From Lichenostomus cassidix (taxonomy: Eukaryota; Chordata; Aves; Passeriformes; Meliphagidae), in the NCBI GenBank assembly GCA_008360975.2, contig CM039193.1, forward strand, positions 13,072,501-13,136,500: DNA of 64,000 nt, read 5' to 3'. Below are positions 14,338 to 25,005 of the stretch, one piece after another. The notes beneath the pieces are model-generated. The model saw only the letters and a program-made list of their open reading frames with translations. It made no database searches and was not told the origin of the DNA. Every line of letters starts with the position of its first letter. Position 1 is the first letter of the stretch. A program made the position numbers and the translations under genes.

Positions 14338-14378
14338 CAACAACAACAACAACAAAAAATTAAAAAAAAAAAAAAAAA
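14338..14378. repeat. (CAA)n repeat followed by poly(A)
   Basis: About six CAA units, then aaaaaatt, then 17 A. The compound A-rich tract ends in ggaagaaaag. It could be the tail of an unrecognised retroposed copy, but nothing identifiable precedes it. Confidence 0.85.
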
Positions 14379-16770
14379 GGAAGAAAAGAGATAAAACCTG
14401 AGGCCTCTCCAAGCCATCCTGTTTGTATATTTCCAGGTCTTTCTTCTTGGCCTTTTCTACAAATTAAACATTTTCTATGCTATGAATTTCTGAAAATTTT
14501 TCACAGAGTGCTACCTGTGCTAGAACATGAAGAAGCACTTTTAATCCAAAATGCTTTTGGGTAAAACATTTTTACCAACTATGGATTTTGATGTCTGCTT
14601 GAAGCTAATTCACTGACTGGTGTAGAGTAACAATTTGGGCTAACTTTGAAACACATTTTCTGAGCCTTTGGATTTGCACCCTCACACACATGTCCCCATT
14701 ATTTCTAAGGCTAAGAGATATTGTGGAAATTATTCTTCATTTAGTACTTCCACAACATCACCACCAACTTATCTGCCATACTATTCTGAATTCTAGGTTT
14801 CAGTGCTCTCGAACAAGTTTCCATCAAAAGCTTACATCAATATTCTATTATTACAGAGACAAGATGAGCCAGTATCAGGATGGAACAGAGATCTTAAGCC
14901 CATAGGAGTTTTGTAACTCCCATCTCAAATCTCCAGACATGAGGACAAAATTTGTTGTGATTTACCAAGGATGAAACTTAAGAAAAACCTGCATTGTACC
15001 AAAAGATTTTGGACTTCTCAGGATGAAAATAACTAAGCACTACTTACCACCAGAGCAGAACGGGTCACTCATTGCCTCTGCTGCACCAAGAAGGACCAAT
15101 TTACATAATTATGCAAAAATTGGTAACTTCATTGGAAAGTATGCTAACCAGATCATTTCTTAAAAGAAGTGACCCCGTCCAAACCACTCTTTTAGCTTCC
15201 TTCCCAAGGATGGAAACCTTCCAAAAAAGGCTCTGGATTTCAGTCACTTTTTCCAGCACTAAAATCCATTCAACTCAATATTACACGCATGGTTTAACTT
15301 CACAGACTTTGGGCTCACTTTTACTCAGAGCATGGTGGTCTATATTGATCCCATATTATTTTCCTCCTTAGATCAAAACACCACCTGTATGAAGAGACCA
15401 AACCTGTTCTAAACATTTGTCATGAAGCTCTAATTGAGACACAAACAGCTTTTCCCCAGCAGCACTCCTCACTGATGGAATTCTATTCCCTCACCAGCAG
15501 CGTGCAGCTTGCTGGTCACTTCTCCCTCTAAACGAGTGCTGATCCAAGAATGTTTTGTTCACATCATGGTCTCAGGGGAGCTGTTTCCTCTGCTAAGAAA
15601 CAAGGGAAAGAGTCCTCCTCCTTCTCCAAGTCAATATTCTTCATGCTTCTGAAAGCTGTTGCACACATATTAAAGCGTAGTTTTTCCTCTGACAAACACA
15701 CTGTAAAAATAGCATTGCGGGGTTCCATGTTTATTGTCTTTCTCTGCTTCCCTGCCAAGTGTGCTCAGTTTTACAAGCTGAAATATGTTTTACTTCACTG
15801 CCAGCCCAGAGAATTCTACCTCTAAAACACAGCCAAATTCTTTCCTCCCTTTTGCACCACAACACAGGGCTGAAGGCGGAATTGTATCCTCAGCTACTCC
15901 AGTGGGATCCCTGTTCCTAGGGTGATTCCTCCAGCTCTAGTGGAGACATGAAGATTTCAATTCAATGGAGCAGACAAGTCTGGCTAAAAGAGGGCAGATG
16001 ATAGCAAAAACATCAGCTTTTCACCTGATGTTCTAGGTAAAACAGCATCATCATAATGTCCCGTGGGTTTGCTGATAGAGGTGATGCCACAGGCAGTGAC
16101 CTCTCTTTCTAGCGAAGAGTAATGGGAAAGGAAAACTACAACAGGCAGCTCTGTTGTTCTTTAAAACACACGTGTTACAACAAACTCCTACTTGATGTAG
16201 TAAAACATAAAAGTCTGAACTTTTTCTTCATTTTATGGAGAGAAAACAACCACAAAACCTTACAGAGCTGTCTAGTTACTTAATGATCATTAATAAGCCA
16301 CCTGTAGATTGATGCAGTACTTACCACAATTAAAGGAATTTTAGATTTAGTCCCATTTGAAGCATTTGCATCCTTTTCTGAACTAAAGGACAGTTATTGA
16401 ACTTAGACATTTCCCTGCAATACCATTTTTATAATAGTGAGCAGTGAAATTAAGTCTGCCTTGGTTGGATATTTTGAAATCTAACGTTTTAACTCACAAC
16501 CATACGTAGTTAGGTTTTACTGCACACAACTGATAGTTTACAAACTCATATTAGAAATTGGTAGTTCAAATCTTGTTTCACACTCTCACATTTGTCTATT
16601 GATGGTATAAATAATTTAAATCTATTCTCTTGAACACTGATCCTAAAATACTTCTGAATGCTTCAGCATTTCCACTTCAGCACCTTAAATTGCTAGTACA
16701 GCCTTCAGAGCAGAGCCTGAATTATATACTTAGTTTTACATCATTGAAGGAAATAACAGATTGATCTGCT

Positions 16771-16776
16771 GCTTAC
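16771..16776 (-). promoter_or_regulatory. CACNA2D3: 5' splice site (GTAAGC donor) after the CACNA2D3 exon
   Basis: On the minus strand the exon ends CGG and is followed by GTAAGC, a good match to the GTRAGT donor consensus. Splicing here leaves the reading frame at phase 0 after Arg. In the protein as I remember it, the next exon starts with Arg-Leu-Val. Confidence 0.85.
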
Positions 16777-16893
16777 CCGTACAGCTTCAGACTTCTTATG
16801 AAACATTTCTTCCATATTCTTTGCTAACTTTTTCACAAGCTGAAGGCCATCAATTTCTTCTATTGCAACATCCTTCTCATATTCTTTGTATTT
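16777..16893 (-). CDS. CACNA2D3: CACNA2D3 internal exon (exon 3 by analogy): N-terminal part of calcium channel alpha2delta-3
   Basis: The gene encodes the alpha2delta-3 subunit, an extracellular, membrane-anchored glycoprotein that raises surface expression and modulates gating of voltage-gated calcium channels. Read on the minus strand, this 117-bp block is open throughout and encodes 39 residues. It begins KYKEYEKDVAIEEIDG, continues LQLVKKLAKNMEEMFHKK and ends SEAVR. This matches my memory of mammalian alpha2delta-3 at about residues 69-107, after the signal peptide and before the VWA_N and VWA domains. The segment is charged and looks helical. Boundaries are set by CTTCTTCCAG before the first AAA and by GTAAGC after the final CGG, so both ends are phase 0. 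The length and phases fit exon 3 of the paralogue CACNA2D1. It is the only exon found in the window. It contains no start codon because it is internal. Paralogues CACNA2D1, 2 and 4 differ clearly here. Exon numbering is inferred from the mammalian gene. Confidence 0.93.
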
Positions 16894-16930
16894 CTGGAAG
16901 AAGAAAAAAAAAAAATAGGGAAAAGTTACT
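16894..16930 (-). promoter_or_regulatory. CACNA2D3: 3' splice site of the upstream intron (acceptor, polypyrimidine tract, possible branch point)
   Basis: Read on the minus strand, the intron ends in an uninterrupted pyrimidine tract of about 13 T followed by CTTCTTCCAG. The AG dinucleotide lies at 16894-16895. A branch-point-like AGTAAC lies about 32 nt upstream of the AG (16925-16930). This is a textbook strong acceptor and fixes the 5' end of the exon. The branch-point choice is inference. Confidence 0.85.
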
Positions 16931-17287
16931 CACAGGGAACCAGCTGATATTTTGACAACTAATTGTTCGTTTTATATTACACTTTTGCTGACATTCTTCA
17001 TTTATTTGATGTTTATTTGTGTGACAGCAGGCTGCTCTGTGCCAAGATGCTGTCATGGGGAGAGAACAACTGGATTAGAACCAGAACTCTATTTAAAAAA
17101 TAATAAAAATATTTATCGCATGCACTGTAGGAAAACGATAACTCCCCTTAACAATGTTTAAATTACTCCTCCCCACAACTAAACAAGAGCCAAAAAAAGC
17201 AGCAAAAAATCCTCATATCTCCTCCAAAAATCATAGAAAAGCAGTGACATGATTGGCAACCCACTGTGCCTTAGCAACCTAGAATCT

Positions 17288-17304
17288 TCCTCCTCCTCCT
17301 CCTC
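17288..17304. repeat. (TCC)n microsatellite
   Basis: About five units of cct/tcc within cttcctcctcctcctcctcag. Confidence 0.85.
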
Positions 17305-20218
17305 AGCTGAACTTGCTGTATATGGCTATTTCACCAGCTTTAGACAATGCTTACATTATGAATACTTATCCTACAAGCTTATCTAGACATGCCTAACTTT
17401 TCATGCAAAGAAAAGCCTGAGCAAAGCACATGAACACAAGAATTCATCCGGACACAAGCATCAAAGCATCCTTTATCCTCTGTGTGTGAGCATTACCTCA
17501 CAGCCTTGTTTCACAACGTGAATCTCTCTCAGAATGCCTAAGCAGTAAAAATGTGTTCACAACAATTTTTATCCTCTATTTTCTGCATATCAATACCTTT
17601 TTCCTTATCAGTGTTTACAGGGAAGCTTACAAGAATAAATAATTTAAAAAAAAATAAAACATTTAATGCTGAGAACATTCTTCTTCCCCACATCATTCCA
17701 CTGCAGTTTGTACTCTGAGAAACGTTGGCTTTCACTCTGGTCAGTGTTTGCTTCTCTCCACCACATCTACAGCTGTGTTGAGCTCCTCACTGCCATCCCC
17801 AAACCCTTCACCTTCCCCCAAACTGCACCTCCATGGCACTGTGAGGGAGCAGAAAGGCTCATCTGCCTCCTGCCACCTTTAGCCCTCTGGGCCCAAAACA
17901 TCTTGCAAACCTCTCCAGCAGATTCTTGGGACAACCCACAGGATTTGAGTCAATAAGATGAAATGGTATTATTAAAGAGATTTATCATTTAAATTTTCCT
18001 GCAGAATGATGGTTCTTATATAACTCTGCAGAGAGAATGAAGAATAAGGTGATCAAAACCAGTGGTTAAATGCACCTGGATGACATTTAAATGTTCAAAA
18101 TAGCAAATAAGTCAGAACCAGTTGTGTTCTGGCTCGTGATGCAAGAAAGGACTCCCTTGTTAAGAGAATCCCTGCACAGGTTGTACTCATTTCCCCCAAC
18201 AAAACTAATTTTCAAGGCAGAATGACACTTTGGACTTCTTCTAGAATTTAACCTCTCTAAAAATTTGTGTGAATTCTTTGATAATAAAACAAAATTTGAT
18301 AAAAGATAATTTGCAGACAATTTCAAAATAAACTTAGAAATACATGGTTTTCAGAAAATATTTAGGGTAATTTTTTTTTTTTACTATTATGTAATTTCAG
18401 TAATAATTTCATTTTTCCACACTATTTCCTGTTGTAAGTCTCCAGTCTGACTCTAGTTGCTACAATAGCAATGAAGCAACCAAAGAAAACTCCAACAGAC
18501 CCCTTGCATTTTGCTCCCTCGAGGCAGGAGGGGAGATTTGATTTTTCCCCCTCTTTGAGCTGCACTTAGATACCATCTACAGAGTTCTGATTTCAACTCT
18601 TGAAATCCATTTACATCATTACTAGAGATAAAATTGATTTTTCTAAAACAGAAAAACACCTTTTTTTTTTTTTATTTACTGGAGAAAATATAAGAACATG
18701 GTAGACAAGAGAGGTAAATGTTATTGTAAAAAATGCTGCAATAAAATGCAGTAAATGAACAGTAAATTGACAACACTGCAAGTTAATTAATGATGTCAAA
18801 GTCTGTCCACATCCCATGGGATTTGAAGCTTTGGAGAATTTAAAACAAATCAAGCACAAATGGGAATCACTTATTTCCAGCTGCACAGTTCATGTTCAAC
18901 ATATCACTTTCCAATCAAAATGTTTCCTTCAGACTTGACCTTTGAGTTCTTAGAAAGTATTCTAAAATGCATCACTTGAAGAGACTGCTTTCAGGTCATC
19001 AGATCTATTGATTTAAGCTTTGCCATCAAGTGAAGAAAACCAGGCAATTATTCACTGCATTTACCTGAAAACTGAATGGTACTGTTGAAATCCACAACAT
19101 TTTCTAGGCACACAGAATCCCACCACCTGGTCCATTAGGCTCTTGTGAAAGCATATTAAAAAGCCCCACTTCTCAATTTTGAGTAACTGGCGCTTTTGAA
19201 AATCAAAAATAACTTGCACTCAAAATCTATGTGAATCATTTCTTTACCCGTAATTTATGATTTTGTACTTACGCTACTTCATAGCAAGTAAAACTCCTTT
19301 TTTTGTAATTCAAATGCCAGGGTTCCAACACAAAATAATAAATGGGATGAAGCAGAAGGTATTATCTAAGATCTATTTGAAAAGACACCACATCTTGCAT
19401 GGTGCATGTCTACTCCATTGCTGGAAACCCTCAAGAACATTTGTAACAAAACTAGGAGAGCTTATTTGTTCTGCAAGACCCTGGCAACCAAGAGGTTTAT
19501 GTAATATATATTTTCTATTCGCTATTTCATTGCCATAAAAAGCACTCCTATCATTTTTTCAGCCATCATTGGAAGGTTCCAAAACAGGAAAAACTCTGTG
19601 GGTGGAATGAGCTGGCTGTGCTCTCCTTGTGCCCAGAGGGGAGAGGGGCCAGACTGACCTGGGTGAGTCTGAGCTCTTGGTTTTGGTGCTGGGGATTTAC
19701 ATTCCATCTAGAAATCAGCTGGTTTTATAACAACTATCAATGCAAGAAACCTGAATCACACAAGGCAGTGAAAGAAAAACGCAAAACCACAGTAAAACCA
19801 TAACAAAGGCTGTCATCAATAATGGATTCTCTTCCTTTCACTGCAGAGGCTGTCTGACCTCCAGGCCCTCATCGTTTCCCCACCACTAAATTTTTATGTA
19901 TTAAATTTGGGTTTAATTTAAATAAATTAAAGAAGCAAAGATATAGTCCCTTTGAAATAAATTTGAATTTGCTTTTAAATGAAATTGCTTTATTTTAATA
20001 TCATCCTGAGAAAGCAGCATGACACTATGGTTCCCGTTAAGCAAAAGGCAAAGTGGTGAAAAACCAAGCTTTTGGGCCAGGCTGGTTTTTATTCTCCACA
20101 CCTGCAAACTACCTTGTAGTGCTGCTACTATGAAGGTGCTCTTACCAGAAACTCCCTAAACTGCCATTTCCCTTCCCTGTAAAAATGATGAAGCTAATGA
20201 TAACGTTTTTGTTTTATT

Positions 20219-20248
20219 AAAAAAAAAAAACTTGGGTTTTTTTTTTTC
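20219..20248. repeat. Poly(A)12 - CTTGGG - poly(T)12
   Basis: A run of 12 A is followed by cttggg and then a run of 12 T. This forms an A/T inverted repeat with a 6-nt spacer. Confidence 0.85.
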
Positions 20249-20814
20249 AATATTCCATAATTTTACTCCATTAAGACATACTGATAATTCTCATCATCTG
20301 TAACATCAGCAATAATGCATGTGTATTGTTATTAAAATGAGAAAAAACAACTGTAACTTTGCTAAAAACAACTTACCTGCATAAAAAGTATTAAATACTA
20401 GAGTCATAGTAGGATTTTTTTTTAAATTGAATTTCCAGTTGTCTAGAAGATGAAGCAGATACAATTTCTGATTTGCTGTATTATAAAAAAAATAACTTGA
20501 AATGCTGATTCTGTCTGCCTGCAAAAATCAGCATTTGGTAAGAAATTCTCTAGAAAGACAAGAACATTTATCATTTGAGAAAGCCCACAAAAAATACATT
20601 ATTTCTTCAGTATCTGTTTTGCCAGATCATTTCACATAAGCACTGGGGAAAGACAGACAGTATTTCACTGTCAGAACTCTTAATGCTTTTCACTGGTTTA
20701 GGTGTGGGGGTTTTTTCCTTAGTAAATGATCAGCAAGAAATAACAAACCAAAAAGGAATCTGTACAAAACTCAACTCAGAACTATTTAATGCAACTCAAA
20801 CATTTGGCACTGAA

Positions 20815-20925
20815 ACAACAAACACAAACACACACAAACAAAAAAGCGCTAACAAAAAATTACCAAAGAGCCCCCCAAACAAACAAAACAAAAACAAAGC
20901 TAAACCACACCAAAACCCACAGAGT
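20815..20925. repeat. A/C-rich low-complexity block (AAAC-like)
   Basis: The plus strand is almost only A and C (acaaacacaaacacacac, aaacaaacaaaacaaaaac and similar), with almost no T. Open frames crossing it encode Asn/Lys/Thr/Gln-rich strings that are an artefact of composition. Confidence 0.8.
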
Positions 20926-22554
20926 TGGAGTGACCAAGGCAGGAAAAGCAGTTGACTCTCAAAGGAAGACTGACAGCTACAGCTTCAATTGTTTCTCCTT
21001 GTTTTTATTCTAAAGAGAAACATGGTTTTGTGTTCCTATTTGTATCTACTTCTATCAATACTTATCAAAATCAAGATATCCACCCTTCTGCTGTATACAA
21101 AAGCATTTCAAGTTACTCACAAGTGTGCACACAGTCCTCAGTCTGTCTTTCAACAAGGCTCTGCTTGCTTTGTACATCTGCAGAACACTACACTCGGTTA
21201 TGATGAAAATTCTTCCCACTCCCTGGGATTTTCAGAGCCAGTAAATACCACTACCATCCTGATTAAAGAAAGGAATTCAGCAGGAATCTTGTAATAATAG
21301 TTTAAAAGTGATCTTTCTGTGCTGCATATTTGGAGCTGTTATATGCCTCTGAGGTGCATTCAGAGCTATATTGCACACACTCCACAAATGTTGCTGGTTG
21401 AGAGGTTTTGTGACATGCATGTTCAAACGATATGTGCATATATACATTTTATATTTTATAATGAAAAAGCAGAACCAGCATGTAAATGACAGATCAAATA
21501 TCCAATCTATCCATTGTTTCCATTAAAAAAAAAAGTATGTTTACTCCATGCCGTTTCCAAAAAACCACTTTCAGATGTTTAAGTCCCAACATTGTAAATG
21601 TAAACTCAGATTGCAGAAACATACACTTTTGATTAAATCACCAACTTTTGATTTCAATTAATATCTCTGGCCCATGGAAAGGCTGAGCTATGCAGTGGCT
21701 GAACTGTTCAGCCTTGCTTCACTCCCTCTGTCCTGCAAGTCCTAACAGTGGCTCCCTTCAGAGAGGAAGTGCTGGACTGGAGGGCCACAGGAGTTAATAA
21801 ACTTATCAGCACTATTTTGAATCTATATTTGGGATGCCATCAATGAATGGGATGTCAAGGCTGCAAAAAGCTAACAGCTGATACAATTCCCAGCTCTTAC
21901 AGCAGTTTCTTCAGTTAGAGAGTCAAAGGTTCTGCCACAGTTCTGACTTAATTCTTTACCGCTAAACCCATTATTTTATCACTCAGGTTGACTTGCCCAA
22001 CTGAAGTTGACTTGAATTTTTATGTCAAGTTCTTTTAGACTATAGGGATCAGGAGGTTGATAACAAACTACTTTTCTATGCATAAATAAATTCTTTTTCT
22101 TTCAATTCTCTAGTCTTCATCACAATCTAACATCAAGCCCATTCATTTTTCCTTGCTCTTCTTAGTGTATAATGATTTTATGTGTATTTTTTAGCACAAT
22201 TGCACAAGTGTTTTTTTAAATGTCATTTATTCAAGGTGTTTTAAAAACACCTATTCCTCTTTACACTTTATACAGGTTTTGGTTTTGTGGGCTTTTCAAA
22301 TTATAAAATCCAAAACCTGCAATATACATGGAGCAAACAATGTGTTTTCTCATCAGTTGCTGTCTTACCCCATTAACAGTTCTGCTGAAATTAAAGATGT
22401 GCAGAGCAGGGACTATAGCAAAACATGGCTTTGGGCTTTTAAATTAAAACAAAGAGTATCAATTACTCTTGATGTGGAAAATCCATCACAGCATTTTACA
22501 AGAAAACATCCATGTTCAAGTTGATAGGAAATAAACAGTGACAGTTCAAACCTC

Positions 22555-22865
22555 ACATGGCATGAGCTCTTGCAGTGCTCTACCACGCCAGCACACATCC
22601 CTCCTGCATGTGGGACATGACACAGCAATTCCCAGGAGAAGATTTGAATTTACACAGCACAGCCTTGGAATGCTTCATTAGAGGTGAGGGGTCACTGGCC
22701 ATGTAGGCACTGCTGGCATAAACCCAACTGGAAGCCAAATAAAAGCCTTCTCCAGCATCACATGTGCATGTGGGTGGGAGTCTGAGCTGTTCCACCGAGC
22801 AGAAGGGAGCTCAGATGGCACTGCCACAGCAGAGACAGCAAATACAGATGGTGCACTCCTCCAAT
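22555..22865. other. GC-richer segment, unassigned
   Basis: It is moderately GC-rich and contains aataaaagccttctccagc on the plus strand, which would suit a poly(A) signal of an old LTR or a decayed 3' end. No flanking duplication was found and no protein is recognisable. Confidence 0.25.
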
Positions 22866-22878
22866 AGACTCATCTGTG

Positions 22879-22900
22879 AATCTCTTATTCGTAAGAGATT
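22879..22900. repeat. 9-bp inverted repeat with TTCG loop
   Basis: The arms aatctctta and taagagatt are exact complements flanking TTCG. The stem is short, but the UUCG tetraloop would make an RNA copy unusually stable. It may be chance. Confidence 0.6.
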
Positions 22901-23393
22901 TTGTATTTTCCCATTTTCACACTGACCCTGTAGTGGGGTGGTTTTACTAGAGAGCCACTATTGTGCTGTTTGTTATCTGGTCCTCCTGACTCCAAAATAC
23001 ACTTATTCAGTGGAGCAACTTCAAAGGCCTTAAAAAAATAAACTGTGAGTTTTTTTAAATTTTGTTCTTGAGCAATATTGTTTTAGTTCAGATCTGGTAT
23101 AAAATGTTTCATCCACAGAGCTTCAAAGACTTGATAAAGTACATATCTATCAAAATCTCCCTGTAGAAGAGGTTATTGGGGTTATACCTAAATTCAGTGA
23201 CATGCTGAATGTCACCCAACAGTTCAGAACTACACAAAGAACAAACTCTCTTGGTTATCCTTCCAATGCCCTGCTCAATAAACCACAGCCAGCTTGGTTA
23301 ACTTCCTCTTGATCTGCATGGCAAGATGAGTCACAACAGCACACTCCTCCTCACCTTGACATTAGAGAACTCCTTAGTAATTGAGAGTTTGTG

Positions 23394-23663
23394 TTACACC
23401 ACATTACACACTCCTATTAACCTTTCCTGAACCTCTTTGTGTTGATGAAATCCATCAGCAATGCCCAGTGTGATGGCACACTCATTTTCTGCAGGCAAAT
23501 TCTCACTCACTTCATCAAACAGCTCCGAGGAGCTCTGGATTAGCCTGTCACATTTGGCTCTTGCACACACTGGTGTCCGAGGAATTTCTGTCGCCTCAAA
23601 GTCCAGTTTAGTTACCTTACACAATACATTGAAAAGGCAAACTGCTGGAATATTTTTTGCATA
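23394..23663 (-). other. Coding-like open segment, unidentified
   Basis: The minus strand is open for 89 codons between an in-frame TAA at 23664-23666 and a stop at 23394-23396. The translation is charged and balanced, with stretches such as VTKLDFEATEIPRTPV, SSELFDEVSENLPAEN and DGFHQHKEVQERLI. This is unlike the Ser/Phe/Leu/Tyr-rich noise of most frames in this intron. Several CpGs are retained (GAGGCGACAG, CCTCGGACA, TCCTCGGAG). The frame has no ATG, so it would need to be an exon or a retrocopy fragment. Possible acceptors (TTCCAG, CAGCAG) lie near 23642-23648 but have a poor pyrimidine tract, and no strong donor is seen. I do not recognise the protein. It could be a pseudogene fragment, an alternative exon or chance. 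Confidence 0.3.
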
Positions 23664-24731
23664 TTACTTTACTGTGATTAGCTACTCAGTGCTGTACCTG
23701 GTAAAATATAGCCAAAGATCAGCTATCCTGGGAAATTTGTTATCATCAGCAGAGATGACAAGGATAGTTACTGCTTTCCTTGCAAAATCATTTACACATT
23801 GAAACTGCAAGGGCACTATACCCCCAGCATATTTAATCTTTACAAAGATATTTACTTCTGACCTATTTTTACCTCATGGCTATACGTAAATACTACAAAA
23901 CCAAATCCATTAAAGCATTAAGCTGAACGATAATCAAAACCAAACAACCCAACTCCTGATTTAGCAATATTCCTCTGGCCTGTCTGTGAAATGAAAAACA
24001 AGGTATCTCCTTGAACCTTTCACAGCTAGATGTGTTTGTATCTATCTATATTTATATATAACTTCTATATAAGCAGATATTCCATGTAAACAGCATTAAT
24101 GGGAAGAGTCTTCAATGCAGACATGGTTAAAACAGCCAGGCTAGTGGGGGCAGAAAAAAGCTATTCTTCAACAGAGTACTTCTCATCACAAATAATTTTT
24201 TTTAAAAAGCAGCCACATCGGTGATGTATAAATGATAATATCTAATAAACAAAAAGATAAGAAACACACTTCAGAAGGTTCAAAGACTTGCTCCCTAAGA
24301 TTAATTCAGTATTGTAACTTTTACTCAAATTAGCTAATTTAAAAAAAAAAAAATCACCACAAATGGGAGATCCAATAACTAGTTAAGCAATCTAATTCCA
24401 AGCAAACAGAACAAGAGAATATATTTCCACCTTCCCCTTTAACAGAGATGCTTTGGTCAGGGCTAACCAGAGTAACAAGTATTTGGGAAGGTTTACCTGG
24501 CTGCTGCCTCCAGAAGCCAAGGGCACTTGGGACTTGTTTTACAGGAGGTCATCATACCAGCTTTCCCAAATACAAACTTAATCATTATTGAAAATAGCTG
24601 AAAAAGTAAACTGTTGTCTTGCAAATTCTTTTAGACATCTGAAGCATCTCCACAGGCCAGCAAGGTTGTTTTAAGAGCCAGTTAACAAAGGCTATTAAAA
24701 GCTGCTTTGGAAATAGCTTCTGTGAAATATA

Positions 24732-24737
24732 TCTATA
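24732..24737. repeat. Target-site duplication, left copy (TCTATA)
   Basis: This hexamer immediately precedes the LTR and is repeated exactly after it. It defines the integration site and supports a class II (ERVK-like) element. Confidence 0.75.
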
Positions 24738-24999
24738 TGTCGCTGTTGAGCAGCTAGCAGAGTAATGAATGCATCGGTTCTCAGTGGCAAGAAGGAATGA
24801 CCTTTATTGTTTTGATTTCATCACATTTATAGAGTTCTCAAAAGTCACCCAGATTGGTCAGTCAGAAGCCTTCCCCCAGGCCTGATTGGCCAGGCCTGCA
24901 CTGCCCAAGTTCTGGGACACTGTTCCAACAACATCCAAACTTTATCTTTATTTACAAAACACAAGAAAACTTCCCATGGGAAAAACTGTGCTAGCCACA
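24738..24999 (-). mobile_element. Solo LTR of an ERVK-like endogenous retrovirus
   Basis: This 262-bp block begins TGTCGC and ends CCACA on the plus strand, giving the TGT...ACA termini of a retroviral LTR. It is flanked on both sides by the same hexamer TCTATA, and a 6-bp duplication is typical of avian ERVK integration. Read on the minus strand it starts TGTGGCTAGCAC, has a TAAATAAA box near its start that could serve as a TATA element (24947-24952 region), and an AATAAA poly(A) signal about 65 nt before its end (24803-24808). There is no internal retroviral sequence on either side, so it arose by recombination between two LTRs. The family name cannot be assigned without a repeat library. 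Confidence 0.8.
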
Positions 25000-25005
25000 T
25001 CTATA
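25000..25005. repeat. Target-site duplication, right copy (TCTATA)
   Basis: This is the second copy of the hexamer, directly after the ACA end of the LTR. An undamaged duplication argues that the insertion is not very ancient. Confidence 0.75.

Larger units (their letters stand above)
1..16770 (-). other. CACNA2D3: Intron 3 of CACNA2D3 (partial; runs off the left edge)
   Basis: This is AT-rich non-coding DNA downstream of the exon in gene orientation. I searched by eye for the next exon, which should start Arg-Leu-Val-Glu-Ala-Ala, and did not find it. The intron therefore probably extends beyond the window. Contents listed separately are a perfect hairpin near 2.9 kb, a pentanucleotide repeat near 5.2 kb, homopolymer tracts, a CTCF-like site and a few candidate conserved stretches. 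I recognise no transposon in it; old diverged copies cannot be excluded without a repeat library. Open frames here are short and show no conserved motif. Confidence 0.7.

Noticed and set aside
20575..20955. 126-codon open frame, the longest in the window
   Set aside because: Half of it is Asn/Lys/Thr/Gln/Pro encoded by an A/C-rich low-complexity block with almost no T and therefore few stop codons.
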